Assembly: GCA_900772495.1 (NCBI GenBank)
Contig: CAAHEJ010000006.1
Location: forward strand, 1 to 28,626
Reading direction: 5' to 3'
DNA length: 28,626 bases
Origin: an uncultured Campylobacter sp.
Lineage (GTDB): Bacteria; Campylobacterota; Campylobacteria; Campylobacterales; Campylobacteraceae
Below, one piece after another: positions 1-7,555 of the stretch. The notes beneath the pieces are model-generated. The model made no database searches, was not told the origin of the DNA, and saw only the letters and a list, made by a program, of their open reading frames with translations. How positions within the stretch are numbered: position 1 is the first letter of the stretch; the number at the start of each line of letters is the position of its first letter. The position numbers and the translations under genes were made by a program.

Positions 1-198
1 AACGATGATTTTATCGGGGTTTGCTTTGGCTATCTTGCTGGCTACAAAGACATTTGCTCCGCTTGAAATGCCTACCATTAAGCCATTTTTAAGGGCAAGT
101 TCCCTTGCAGTAGCGATGGCATCTTCGTTGCTGATGGTTTGGATTTCATCAATCACGCTTTGATTAAGGATTTTAGGGATAAAATTCGCGCCTATGTC
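1..198 (-). pseudogene. 5'-truncated cysteine synthase (CysK/CysM-like) remnant, runs off the window
   Basis: The minus strand reads 66 uninterrupted codons that resemble the C-terminal third of O-acetylserine sulfhydrylase, the PLP enzyme that makes cysteine from O-acetylserine and sulfide. Visible pieces are DIGANFIPKIL, then ISNEDAIATAREL, then GLMVGISSGAN and the start of the KIIV strand; in full-length enzymes this is roughly residues 220-285. No start codon precedes it. The frame continues only nine codons back into the end of the amidohydrolase gene and then meets TGA. The N-terminal two thirds, including the PLP lysine region, are therefore missing and it should be non-functional. The homology begins about 3 bases after the amidohydrolase stop, so a deletion or insertion junction probably lies there. 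The C-terminal end is outside the window. The family assignment rests on motif recall. Confidence 0.72.
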
Positions 199-200
199 AG

Positions 201-1394
201 TTAATTTGCGCCCAAAAATTCAAGCGCAACCGCTGCTTCGCCTTGCATTAGGGCGTTTAAGTTTTGTGTGTCCCAGCAAAAATTCGGGCTGTGGTGCAAG
301 GCGGGGTTTTTCAAGTCCTTTGAAATGCCTAAAAACACATACGCGCCCTTTCGCGCCCTTGCTAAAAAAGCAAAGTCCTCAGCGCCCATATCAGCGGCGG
401 CTTCTTTGATGACATTTTTATCGCCCAAAACCTTAGCAAACGCCCTTTGTGCCAGCGCACTCATCGCTTTGTCGTTGATGAGTGGCGGATACTCGCGGGT
501 GTATTGCAGTTTAAATTTGCCGCCAAACTCGCTCGCTACGGCTTTTGCTATTTGTGTTATGCCTTTTTGTAGGATTTTTTGTGTTTTGTCGTTAAGAAAG
601 CGCACCGTGCCTTTGAGCGTGGCATTTTGGGGGATTATGTTGTAAGTCGTGCCAGCATTTATCGCCCCTATCGTTACTACGCCCGCATCCACAGGCTTTA
701 AACGCCGTGAAACTAGCGTTTGAGCGTCAGTGATGAATTTCGCCGCCATTACCACAGGGTCGATTGCCGTGTGCGGGTGCGCTCCGTGTCCGCCTTTGCC
801 GATGAATTCTAAATCAAAACTATCCACACCAGCCATCACAGCACCGCTTGAAATTTGCGCCTTGTTTTCTTGCACGCTACCCCAAAGATGAAAGCCAAAA
901 ACCGCATCAACGCGCGGATTTTCCAGCACGCCAGCCCTTATCATCGGCTCAGCACCGCCGTAGTTTTCCTCAGCGGGTTGAAACATAAATTTCACAACCC
1001 CGCTGAATTCGCTTTTCAGCTCGTTTAAAATGAGTGCCGCGCCTACCAAAGCGGCTGTGTGTCCATCGTGTCCGCAAGCGTGCATTTTGCCAGCTACCTT
1101 TGAAGCATAGTTTACGCCGCTTTTTTCCTCAACAGGCAAGGCGTCCATATCGGCTCTTAAAAGCACGCATTTTTGGGCGTTTGAGCCTTTTTTTGTGCCT
1201 ACTATTTGCGCGACAATGCCCGTTTTAGCCACGCCACTTTGAAAAGAAATGCCTGCTTTTTGCAAAATCTCACACACTTTTTTAGCGGTGTTAAATTCCT
1301 CAAAGCTCAGTTCAGGCTCGGCGTGGATTTGTTCTCGCAAGGCGCGAATTTGCGGGTAAAATTTCGCGCTTAGTGCCTTAATGCGCTCTATCAT
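201..1394 (-). CDS. M20D-family amidohydrolase (hippurate hydrolase/IAA-amino acid hydrolase-like)
   Basis: A 397-aa metal-dependent cytoplasmic amidohydrolase that cleaves N-acyl amino acids or similar amides. The family motifs are in order: LRADMDALPVEE near residue 80, the metal-binding HACGHDGHTA near 105-115, QPAEENYGGAEPMI near 140, a GGHGAHPH dimerisation-domain segment near 200, and GAEDFAFL near the C-terminus, which supplies the last metal ligand. Length is normal for the family. The gene starts inside the ATGA overlap with the ppk2 stop, so the two are translationally coupled. In C. jejuni the same order (Cj0603-Cj0605) places this enzyme beside ppk2, so it is more likely the Cj0605-type paralogue than true HipO (Cj0985). 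The physiological substrate is not shown by the sequence. The stop codon abuts the cysteine-synthase remnant. Confidence 0.88.
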   Translation of the reverse strand: MIERIKALSAKFYPQIRALREQIHAEPELSFEEFNTAKKVCEILQKAGISFQSGVAKTGIVAQIVGTKKGSNAQKCVLLRADMDALPVEEKSGVNYASKVAGKMHACGHDGHTAALVGAALILNELKSEFSGVVKFMFQPAEENYGGAEPMIRAGVLENPRVDAVFGFHLWGSVQENKAQISSGAVMAGVDSFDLEFIGKGGHGAHPHTAIDPVVMAAKFITDAQTLVSRRLKPVDAGVVTIGAINAGTTYNIIPQNATLKGTVRFLNDKTQKILQKGITQIAKAVASEFGGKFKLQYTREYPPLINDKAMSALAQRAFAKVLGDKNVIKEAAADMGAEDFAFLARARKGAYVFLGISKDLKNPALHHSPNFCWDTQNLNALMQGEAAVALEFLGAN

Positions 1395-2383
1395 TTTTTG
1401 TGCTTGTCAAGCTTTTTGAAGCTTTCATCGCCCTTGTTTAGGCTGATTTCCATTCTTTTGATTTCCTCAAAGCCGTCTCTTACAAGGTCTGCATCGGGTT
1501 TTTTGATGTCCTTGCCCTTGTCTGTGTAATTTACGCTTTGCAAGATATAGCGCATTAAATTCAGCCTTGCTTTTTTCTTTTTGTCAGAGCTGATAATCGT
1601 CCAAGGGCATTTTGGCGTGTTTGAAGCAAGTAGCATTGAGTATTTTGCCACGGTGTATTTGTCCCAAAGCTCTTGGCTTTTCGCATCCACAGGGGAGAGC
1701 TTGTATTGCTTTAACGGGTCGTTGCGGCGGCTTTCAAAACGCCTTTTTTGCTCGTCTTTTGACACAGAAAAGTAGAATTTAAAAAAGAGTATGCCACTAT
1801 CCACGAGCATTTCCTCAAAGCTAGGCACTTCGCGCAAAAAGTGCTTGTGCTGCTCGGGCGTGCAAAAGCCCATCACAGGCTCGACACCGCCGCGGTTATA
1901 CCACGAGCGGTCAAAAATCACGATTTCGCCCGCTGCTGGCAAGTGCGAAATGTAGCGTTGAAAATACCACTGCGTTTTTTCCACATCGCTTGGCTTTTCA
2001 AGGGCTACCACACGGCAACCGCGTGGGTTTAGGTGCATCGTAAGTCGCTTTATCGAGCCGCCTTTGCCCGCCGCATCGCGCCCCTCAGTTAAAATCAGCA
2101 CTTTAAGCCCCTTTTCCTTGACATAGTTTTGGAATTTCAAAAGCTCAATTTGCAGTTCAATCAGCTCTTTTTCGTATTCAAGCACGCTTTTTTTGACTTT
2201 GATTTTGACATATTTTTTGGGTTCGCCGTCTTTCTTTTCGGACTTGTCGCCTGTTTTTTTCTTTTGCTTTTGACTCAGCTTTAAAAGTCCCTCTTCATTT
2301 TCGTCCATAAATTCAGCTTCAAGTGTCTTTAAGCTAAATTTTTCAGTCTCTTTTGCCTTGTAATCGCTCTTGTTTTCGCTCAT
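1391..2383 (-). CDS. ppk2: Polyphosphate kinase 2 (PPK2)
   Basis: PPK2 uses inorganic polyphosphate to phosphorylate nucleoside diphosphates or monophosphates, linking polyphosphate stores to GTP/ATP supply. The P-loop-like segment TEGRDAAGKGGSIKRL lies near residue 100. The Walker-B-like VIFDRSWYNRGGVEPVMGF lies near 155, followed by an ESRRNDPLKQYKLSP lid segment near 220. The first ~85 residues are a Lys/Glu-rich, probably disordered extension. A GTG precedes the ATG by one codon. I chose the ATG because AAAGGA sits six bases upstream of it but only three from the GTG. The gene is divergent from dsbD and overlaps the downstream amidohydrolase by four bases. Preference for GDP or ADP cannot be read from the sequence. 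Confidence 0.93.
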   Translation of the reverse strand: MSENKSDYKAKETEKFSLKTLEAEFMDENEEGLLKLSQKQKKKTGDKSEKKDGEPKKYVKIKVKKSVLEYEKELIELQIELLKFQNYVKEKGLKVLILTEGRDAAGKGGSIKRLTMHLNPRGCRVVALEKPSDVEKTQWYFQRYISHLPAAGEIVIFDRSWYNRGGVEPVMGFCTPEQHKHFLREVPSFEEMLVDSGILFFKFYFSVSKDEQKRRFESRRNDPLKQYKLSPVDAKSQELWDKYTVAKYSMLLASNTPKCPWTIISSDKKKKARLNLMRYILQSVNYTDKGKDIKKPDADLVRDGFEEIKRMEISLNKGDESFKKLDKHKK

Positions 2384-2427
2384 CACTCGTCCTTTGAAAA
2401 AATTTCCATAAGTTTAGCATATTTAAT

Positions 2428-2433
2428 TATAAT
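2428..2433 (+). promoter_or_regulatory. -10 box of the dsbD promoter
   Basis: A perfect TATAAT lies 25 bases upstream of the dsbD ATG, in the 75-bp divergent gap with ppk2. No good -35 is visible, which is usual for Campylobacter sigma-70 promoters. The ribosome-binding site AAAGGA follows at about 2448-2453. Confidence 0.6.
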
Positions 2434-2458
2434 TTACACCAAATTTTAAAGGAATTTT

Positions 2459-4285
2459 ATGAAAATTTTTTTTACCTTGCTTTGTTTTGTAACACTCGTT
2501 TTTGCTAGCGTGCTGACACCACAACAAGCCTTTAAACTCACGCAAAATGCCGACACACAGGGCGTTTTCGTGCGTATAGAGCTGGCAAATGGGATTTTTC
2601 TCTACAAAAATCGCTTGAAAGTGCTTTTAAACGGCGATGACATAACGGCTTATTTGAATTTGCCAAATTTTGTCATAAAAGACAAAGAAGAAGTCTTTTA
2701 CAGGGCTTTACAGCTTGATTTGCCGCGCCTTTTGCTCGAAAAGACAAAGCAAGCAAAACTTGAAATTTTTTATCAAGGTTGCGCAGATAGCGGCTTTTGC
2801 TACCGCCCGATGAGCGCAAACTTTGAAATCACAGCGCAAAAAGATGGCAAAAACCACGCCTTTACCATCGCTCCGCTTTCGCAAAAAAGCTCAAATTCAA
2901 ACGAATTTGCGCGTTATTTACAAGAAAAAAATGTTGCGCTCATCTTAGTCATTTTCTTTGTTTATGGGCTTTTGCTCTCTCTTACACCTTGCACACTGCC
3001 TATGATTCCGATACTTTCATCGCTTATTTTAGCGCAAAGTATCGCAAAAAGCGACACGAAAGCTGAAAGAAATTCAGCTAAAAATGTAAATTCAAACTCA
3101 AATTCTCACTCAAATTTAGGCGAAAATTCAAGCCCAAATTTAACTAAAAGTTTGAATTTCAGTGAAAATTCAAGCAAAAGCACAAATTTAGCCCAAAATA
3201 TCAGCAAAAAACGCGCCTTGTGGCTTTCTTTCGTCTATGTCTTTTTTATGAGCCTTGCTTACGCGCTGGCTGGGCTTATCACGGCAAGTCTTGGAGCTAG
3301 CGTGCAAGGGCTTTTGCAAAAGCCTGCCGTGCTGGCGGTGTTTGCGCTCATTCTCGTGCTTTTGGCTCTTGCTTGTTTTGGGGTTTTTAGCCTTTCGCTG
3401 CCCGCGCGCTTGCAAAAATTCAACCCCGCGAAAAATTCAAAAGGCGTTTTGGGCGTTGCTTTGATGGGCTTTTTGTCGGCTTTCATTATAGGTCCTTGCG
3501 TTGTAGCACCGCTGGCTGCGGCTTTGCTTTATATCGCCACGAGCGGGGATTTGGCACTTGGGGCTTTGGCTTTGTTTGTGCTGAGCTTTGGTATGGGCGT
3601 GCCTTTGCTTTTCGTGGGCGTGGGGCTTAGCTTCATCAAGGCTGGGGCTTGGACGCAAAGGGTAAATGTCTTTTTTGGCTTTGTGATGCTTGCTATGGCG
3701 GTGTGGGTGCTGTCTCGCTTCGCTCCAAGTAGCTATATCTTGGTGGCTTATGGCGTTTTGGGCGTGTTTTTTGCAAGTTTTATGGGGCTTTGGGGCAGTG
3801 CACAAAATGGCTTTGACAAGGCTAAAAAAGCCATTTTAACGCTTGTTTTAGCTTACAGCCTTGCGCTTTTTTTGGGCGGACTTTTTGGGGGCAAGGACCT
3901 TTTAAATCCTTTAAATTTAAGCACAAATTCGCAAAATTTTACACCAGCTTCGCGCCTAAATTTTGAGTATCTTACGAACTTAAACGCCGTAAATAAGGCT
4001 CTTAAAAACAATGAAAAAGTTTTGCTTGATTTTACGGCTTCGTGGTGTGAAAACTGCAAACTTTTAGACGCGCAAACTTTCAGCGATGAGCGCGTGCAAG
4101 AGCGTTTGAAAGACTATAAGCTCGTTAAAATTGACATTAGCGAAAATGACAGCGCACAAACGCAAATGATGAAAGAATTTAGCGTTTTTGCTCCGCCCGT
4201 GCTGATTTTTTACGAAAAAGGTGCTGAAAATTTAAGACTTATAGGCTTTGTGGGTGCTGATGAGTTTTTACAAAAACTCCCTTAG
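2459..4285 (+). CDS. dsbD: Thiol:disulfide interchange protein DsbD
   Basis: DsbD carries electrons from cytoplasmic thioredoxin across the inner membrane to periplasmic disulfide isomerases and related thiol proteins. A signal peptide covers residues 1-17. The periplasmic alpha domain has the cysteine pair C108/C114 (GCADSGFC). The membrane domain has the paired Pro-Cys motifs SLTPCTLP (C178) and IIGPCVVAP (C347). The C-terminal thioredoxin-like gamma domain has WCENC (C530/C533) and a cis-proline region FAPPVLIF near 577. All six redox cysteines are present. At 608 aa it is of normal length or slightly longer, because residues about 198-250, the cytoplasmic loop after the first membrane segment, are a low-complexity Asn/Ser/Lys insert. 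The start has a clear AAAGGA site. It is followed by the transporter gene after about 110 bp with its own promoter. Confidence 0.95.
   Translation: MKIFFTLLCFVTLVFASVLTPQQAFKLTQNADTQGVFVRIELANGIFLYKNRLKVLLNGDDITAYLNLPNFVIKDKEEVFYRALQLDLPRLLLEKTKQAKLEIFYQGCADSGFCYRPMSANFEITAQKDGKNHAFTIAPLSQKSSNSNEFARYLQEKNVALILVIFFVYGLLLSLTPCTLPMIPILSSLILAQSIAKSDTKAERNSAKNVNSNSNSHSNLGENSSPNLTKSLNFSENSSKSTNLAQNISKKRALWLSFVYVFFMSLAYALAGLITASLGASVQGLLQKPAVLAVFALILVLLALACFGVFSLSLPARLQKFNPAKNSKGVLGVALMGFLSAFIIGPCVVAPLAAALLYIATSGDLALGALALFVLSFGMGVPLLFVGVGLSFIKAGAWTQRVNVFFGFVMLAMAVWVLSRFAPSSYILVAYGVLGVFFASFMGLWGSAQNGFDKAKKAILTLVLAYSLALFLGGLFGGKDLLNPLNLSTNSQNFTPASRLNFEYLTNLNAVNKALKNNEKVLLDFTASWCENCKLLDAQTFSDERVQERLKDYKLVKIDISENDSAQTQMMKEFSVFAPPVLIFYEKGAENLRLIGFVGADEFLQKLP
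3070..3189. repeat. RAATTY array inside dsbD (low-complexity loop insert)
   Basis: Nine RAATTY hexamers (AAATTC, AAATTT or GAATTT) lie in these 120 bases, where random sequence of this composition would give well under one. They are spaced irregularly and read in frame as Asn-Ser, Asn-Leu or Asn-Phe. This produces the Asn/Ser-rich loop at DsbD residues about 198-250, between two transmembrane helices. The translated piece LGENSS recurs in the insert of the neighbouring transporter. Confidence 0.8.
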
Positions 4286-4337
4286 CTTATATAAATTTTA
4301 AAAATTATGAGCAAAATCACTTCTTTTAAAGCTTTTA

Positions 4338-4346
4338 TGATATAAT
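4338..4346 (+). promoter_or_regulatory. Extended -10 promoter of the Na+-dependent transporter gene
   Basis: TGA-TATAAT (TGN extended -10) with T/A-rich DNA upstream, about 48 bases before the ATG. It gives a leader of roughly 40 nt that ends in AAAGG six bases before the start. Confidence 0.6.
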
Positions 4347-4393
4347 AAAAATTTTAAAGGGCAAATTCTCGCCACTCATATCAAAGGCAACTT

Positions 4394-5914
4394 ATGCAAA
4401 AAAGACAAACTTGGAGCAGCACGCTTACTTACATACTCACGGTAGCAGGTGCTACCATAGGCTTTGGAGCGACTTGGCGTTTTCCTTATCTTGTAGGTGA
4501 AAACGGCGGAGCAGCTTTTGTGCTGGTTTTTTGCGTGGCGATGATAGCCATAGGAATCCCCGTGATTTTAGTCGAAAATGTCATCGGACGGCGGGCGCAA
4601 AAAAATAGTGTCGATGCCTTCGCGCCAAATTTAGCGCAGGATTTGGGTGAAAATTCAAGTCAAAATTCAAAGACAAATGAGAATTTAAGCACGAATTTGG
4701 CTCAAAATTCAGCAAACGCAAAAAATTTAAATTCAGCTCCAAATTTAAAGGCAAATTCAGCATTAAATTCAGCACAGATTTCAAGTCAAAATTTAAACGA
4801 AAACAAGGCGTGGCGTGGTGTTGGCTATTTGGGGCTTTTGGGTAGCTTTGGCATAATGGCTTATTATATGGTGCTTGGCGGCTGGGTTTTGGTGTATATT
4901 TACAATCTCATCTTTGGGGATTTCAACCTTTCAAGCCCTGTCAGCAAAGAATACACCAGCGAATTTTACGCGCAAAATATCGAGTATAACCCGCTTTTCA
5001 TCGGCATTTTCACGGCACTTTTTGTGCTTTTAAATTATGTCATTTTGAAAAAAGGTATCATCAACGGCATAGAAAAGGCGGTGAAATTCCTTATGCCCTT
5101 GCTTTTTTTGTGTCTCATCATTGTCATCTTGCGAAATTTGAGCTTGAACGGGGCTTTGGAGGGTGTGAAATTTTATTTAAGCCCTGATTTTAGCAAAATC
5201 ACGCCAAAACTACTCATCGATGTGCTAGGACAGGTCTTTTTTGCCCTTTCTTTGGGCTTTGGCGTGATGATAACGCTTTCATCACACTTAAAAAAGGACG
5301 AAAATCTCATCAAAACAGCCACTTACACAGGCGTTTTAAACACGCTGATTGCCATTTTAGCGGGCTTTATGATATTTCCAGCCCTGTTTAGTGCAGGGCT
5401 ATCGCCTGATAAGGGTCCATCGCTTGTCTTTGAAACCCTGCCCATCGCCTTTTCGTATGTGAAATTTGGCACTTTTGTGTGTGCGCTTTTTTTCGTGCTG
5501 CTTTTAATCGCCGCACTTACCACGAGCCTGCCTATATATCAAGTTATCATCAGCGTTTTGGAGGAAAAATTTAAACTCGCTAAAAACACAGCCATAAATT
5601 TAACTTTGGGCGGAATTTTTGTGCTTGGAAATCTGCCCTGCATACTTGCTTATGGGGCTTGGCGCGACATTAAAATCGTGGGTGCTAAAAACATTTTTGA
5701 CAGCTTTGATTTTATCAGCGGCAATGTGCTTTTCGTGCTTACAGCCTTTTTGTGCTGCATTTATGTGGGCTGGGTGATGAAAGATGAGGCGATAAACGAG
5801 CTTAGCAACGGGGGCAAAATCAAAAGCAAATGGATAAAAATTTGGTTTTATTATGTGAAATTCATCGTGCCTGTGGTTATCGGAGTGATTTTTTACTTTG
5901 GGATTGTGGGCTAA
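4394..5914 (+). CDS. Sodium:neurotransmitter symporter (NSS/SNF) family transporter
   Basis: An inner-membrane Na+-coupled amino-acid or related solute importer with the LeuT fold. Helix 1 has the hallmark unwound region GATIGFGATWRFPYL (residues about 19-33), followed by GENGGAAF. Helix 3 begins at GYLGLLGSFGIMAYYMVLGGW near 145. The helix 6/8 region includes QVFFALSLGFGVMITLSSHL near 290. There are about 11-12 hydrophobic segments, and the protein is 506 aa. Between helices 2 and 3, residues about 78-137 are an Asn/Ser/Leu-rich low-complexity insert that I regard as absent from ordinary NSS proteins. This loop is cytoplasmic, so the core fold need not be disturbed. C. jejuni has a sodium-dependent transporter (Cj0601c) at the same place near dsbD. 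The substrate is unknown. A bidirectional terminator follows. Confidence 0.9.
   Translation: MQKRQTWSSTLTYILTVAGATIGFGATWRFPYLVGENGGAAFVLVFCVAMIAIGIPVILVENVIGRRAQKNSVDAFAPNLAQDLGENSSQNSKTNENLSTNLAQNSANAKNLNSAPNLKANSALNSAQISSQNLNENKAWRGVGYLGLLGSFGIMAYYMVLGGWVLVYIYNLIFGDFNLSSPVSKEYTSEFYAQNIEYNPLFIGIFTALFVLLNYVILKKGIINGIEKAVKFLMPLLFLCLIIVILRNLSLNGALEGVKFYLSPDFSKITPKLLIDVLGQVFFALSLGFGVMITLSSHLKKDENLIKTATYTGVLNTLIAILAGFMIFPALFSAGLSPDKGPSLVFETLPIAFSYVKFGTFVCALFFVLLLIAALTTSLPIYQVIISVLEEKFKLAKNTAINLTLGGIFVLGNLPCILAYGAWRDIKIVGAKNIFDSFDFISGNVLFVLTAFLCCIYVGWVMKDEAINELSNGGKIKSKWIKIWFYYVKFIVPVVIGVIFYFGIVG
4627..4794. repeat. RAATTY array inside the NSS transporter gene
   Basis: Twelve RAATTY hexamers fall within 168 bases and encode an Asn-Ser/Asn-Leu-rich stretch between membrane helices 2 and 3. 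It is the densest array in the window. It shares the encoded motifs GENSS and NLAQN with the insert in dsbD 1.4 kb upstream, so the two probably arose by the same process or from each other. Confidence 0.8.
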
Positions 5915-5962
5915 ATTTAAACTCACACACTCAAAACAAGGCTTAAATTTAGGCTTTACAAC

Positions 5963-5990
5963 AAATAAGCCCTTTTTCAAGGGCTTATTT
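5963..5990. terminator. Bidirectional hairpin terminator between convergent genes
   Basis: A perfect 12-bp stem (AAATAAGCCCTT with its complement) around a TTTC loop. It is flanked by A's on the left and T's on the right, so it can end transcripts from both the plus-strand transporter and the minus-strand barrel gene. The same hairpin core recurs downstream of dnaK. The surrounding spacer 5913-6091 is dense in RAATTY sites (nine). Confidence 0.8.
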
Positions 5991-6092
5991 TGTGGCTTAA
6001 ATTTTGCGAAATTTAAAGCTTATCAAATTCACGCTTGCTAAACCTTGCGCTTAAATTTGCCCGTAAATTCAAGCAAATTCGAGCCAAATTTG

Positions 6093-6947
6093 CTAAAACT
6101 TTTTCCACAAACTCACGCCAAATATCGAGCTGGGAGCTGAATTTGAGCCTGAACCTGTGCCAGAGAGTGATATAGCCGTGTTATCATCAAAGCTATATGA
6201 AAAACCTAGTGATATAGTGGGGATTGAGTAGTTGCCTGTGTATTGTCTGCCGTTGTATTTACTAGCTTCTTGGTAGCTTTGCTGAAAGCCTATATCAAGG
6301 GAAACTTTCGGGCTTAAAATGATAGAGCCGTCAAAGCCCCCATAGTAAGCATTGCCAAAATTTACGGAGTTGCCGTTAAATTTTAAGTTATCATTGTAGC
6401 CAAAACCCATATACAAAGAAAGTATAAGCGGGTCGCTGTAAGTTTTAAAACTCACTTGTGCGTTGGCGTTTTTTGCACTGAAATTTTTTATCACTCCATC
6501 AAAACGCACCCGCTCAAATGCGCCTAAATTTAGCGAAATTTGTGGGATAAAAGAGCCTAAACTATCAAAGCTATATATTATGCCTACGCCTACGCTGTCA
6601 AAATTTGCCCTTTGTTCTGTGGAGTATTCGCTTATCAAAAAACCCTCTTCTATGTCGCTTCTTATATAACTTGCTTTGGCATTTAAGAGCAAATCAAAGC
6701 TTTGAGTGAGCGAATAAATCAGCGTTTGGCGCAAGCTAATTTGCTTGTTATCAAGGTAGTTTTTACCGTCATTAAATACCGACACATAAGGCTTTGAGTT
6801 ATAAAAATCCGCATTGCCACTGCTTAAATACTCCAAACTTGTGATACTTCTTAAACCGATTTGCTTTTTAAAAAGGCTGTCAAAACTTATGGGGTCAGAG
6901 CCAAAAGCGCAAGTAAAAAAGATGAAAGGCACAAGAATTTTTTTCAT
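6093..6947 (-). CDS. Putative outer-membrane beta-barrel protein (transporter/FapF-like)
   Basis: The 284-aa product has a short Sec signal (MKKILVPFIFFTCAFG). It then has alternating polar and aromatic/hydrophobic strands rich in Gly, Ser, Asn and Tyr, with no cysteines after the signal peptide. It ends in SIFGVSLWKKF, whose terminal phenylalanine is a typical BAM-recognised C-terminus. This is the profile of a barrel of about 250 residues. I do not recognise a named family. It is the last gene of a minus-strand run, 10 bases after the C39 peptidase stop, so it is probably co-expressed with it. A C39 peptidase beside a barrel recalls FapD and FapF of Pseudomonas amyloid export, but that link is inference. 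The ATG was preferred to the TTG one codon earlier. Confidence 0.72.
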   Translation of the reverse strand: MKKILVPFIFFTCAFGSDPISFDSLFKKQIGLRSITSLEYLSSGNADFYNSKPYVSVFNDGKNYLDNKQISLRQTLIYSLTQSFDLLLNAKASYIRSDIEEGFLISEYSTEQRANFDSVGVGIIYSFDSLGSFIPQISLNLGAFERVRFDGVIKNFSAKNANAQVSFKTYSDPLILSLYMGFGYNDNLKFNGNSVNFGNAYYGGFDGSIILSPKVSLDIGFQQSYQEASKYNGRQYTGNYSIPTISLGFSYSFDDNTAISLSGTGSGSNSAPSSIFGVSLWKKF

Positions 6948-6957
6948 CAAACAAGCC

Positions 6958-7533
6958 TTAAAATCTCACTTTGATTTTATCAAGTAAATGCGTGCTAAAA
7001 AAGTGTGTCTTTTCGCCCTTAAAGCCTTGAAAGTCCTTTGGCAAGATGATGAGAGCGTATCCGCCTTTTTTGTCCTTGTCCCACACGGAAAAAAATTCTT
7101 TTTTTGACGCGGTGTAAGCACCAAAATTTGGGTCTAAAATCCGCACGAAGTCGCCTTTTTGATTTAACACCACCACAAAATGCGGAAAGCGCGGGTCGTT
7201 TTCTATCTTTACCAGCAAAGGCGCGTTTATCTCGTCTAAATGCTCTCTTTCGAGCAAAAAACCCTCACTTTCATAGCCCATTTTCATCGCCGCGCCTTTA
7301 AGCTCGGCAAAGGAAAGCATATCGGTTTTTTGCCGTAAAAACTCCAAAATTTCTTTTTCGCCAAACTGCTTAAAAGAGTAGAAATTCAGCACATTCGCAA
7401 GGCTTGCCGCACCGCAAGATTCTTCGTAATTTTGACGGATAAAATTTTCGTTTTTAAGTTCTTGGACAGATTTAGCTTTAAATTCAGCCCACACTAAATT
7501 CACAAAGAGAAAAAGAAAGAGAAAGGATTTCAT
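6958..7533 (-). CDS. Stand-alone C39-family cysteine peptidase with Sec signal (FapD-like)
   Basis: C39 peptidases cleave double-glycine leader peptides of bacteriocins and related exported proteins, usually as the N-terminal domain of an ABC transporter. Here the domain is alone, with no ABC or membrane domain. It starts with the signal peptide MKSFLFLFLFVNLVWA, so it should act in the periplasm. All catalytic positions are visible: oxyanion Gln34 six residues before Cys40 in ESCGAASLAN, His118 in FPHFVVV and Asp134 in ILDPNFG. It therefore looks active. I started it at the internal ATG at 7533 because that start yields the signal peptide and avoids an 11-base overlap with the preceding gene. 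It lies 22 bases after that gene and 10 bases before the barrel gene. FapD of the Pseudomonas Fap system is the closest architecture I know. Confidence 0.82.
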   Translation of the reverse strand: MKSFLFLFLFVNLVWAEFKAKSVQELKNENFIRQNYEESCGAASLANVLNFYSFKQFGEKEILEFLRQKTDMLSFAELKGAAMKMGYESEGFLLEREHLDEINAPLLVKIENDPRFPHFVVVLNQKGDFVRILDPNFGAYTASKKEFFSVWDKDKKGGYALIILPKDFQGFKGEKTHFFSTHLLDKIKVRF

Positions 7534-7555
7534 CAAAACTCTTAAAGTAAAAAAT

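Noticed and set aside
3437..3805. 122-aa minus-strand ORF inside dsbD
   Set aside because: Shadow of the well-supported membrane domain of DsbD; His/Lys/Ser-rich with no start signal.
5600..5980. 126-aa minus-strand ORF overlapping the 3' end of the NSS transporter
   Set aside because: It lies antisense to conserved transporter helices and begins inside the bidirectional terminator hairpin.
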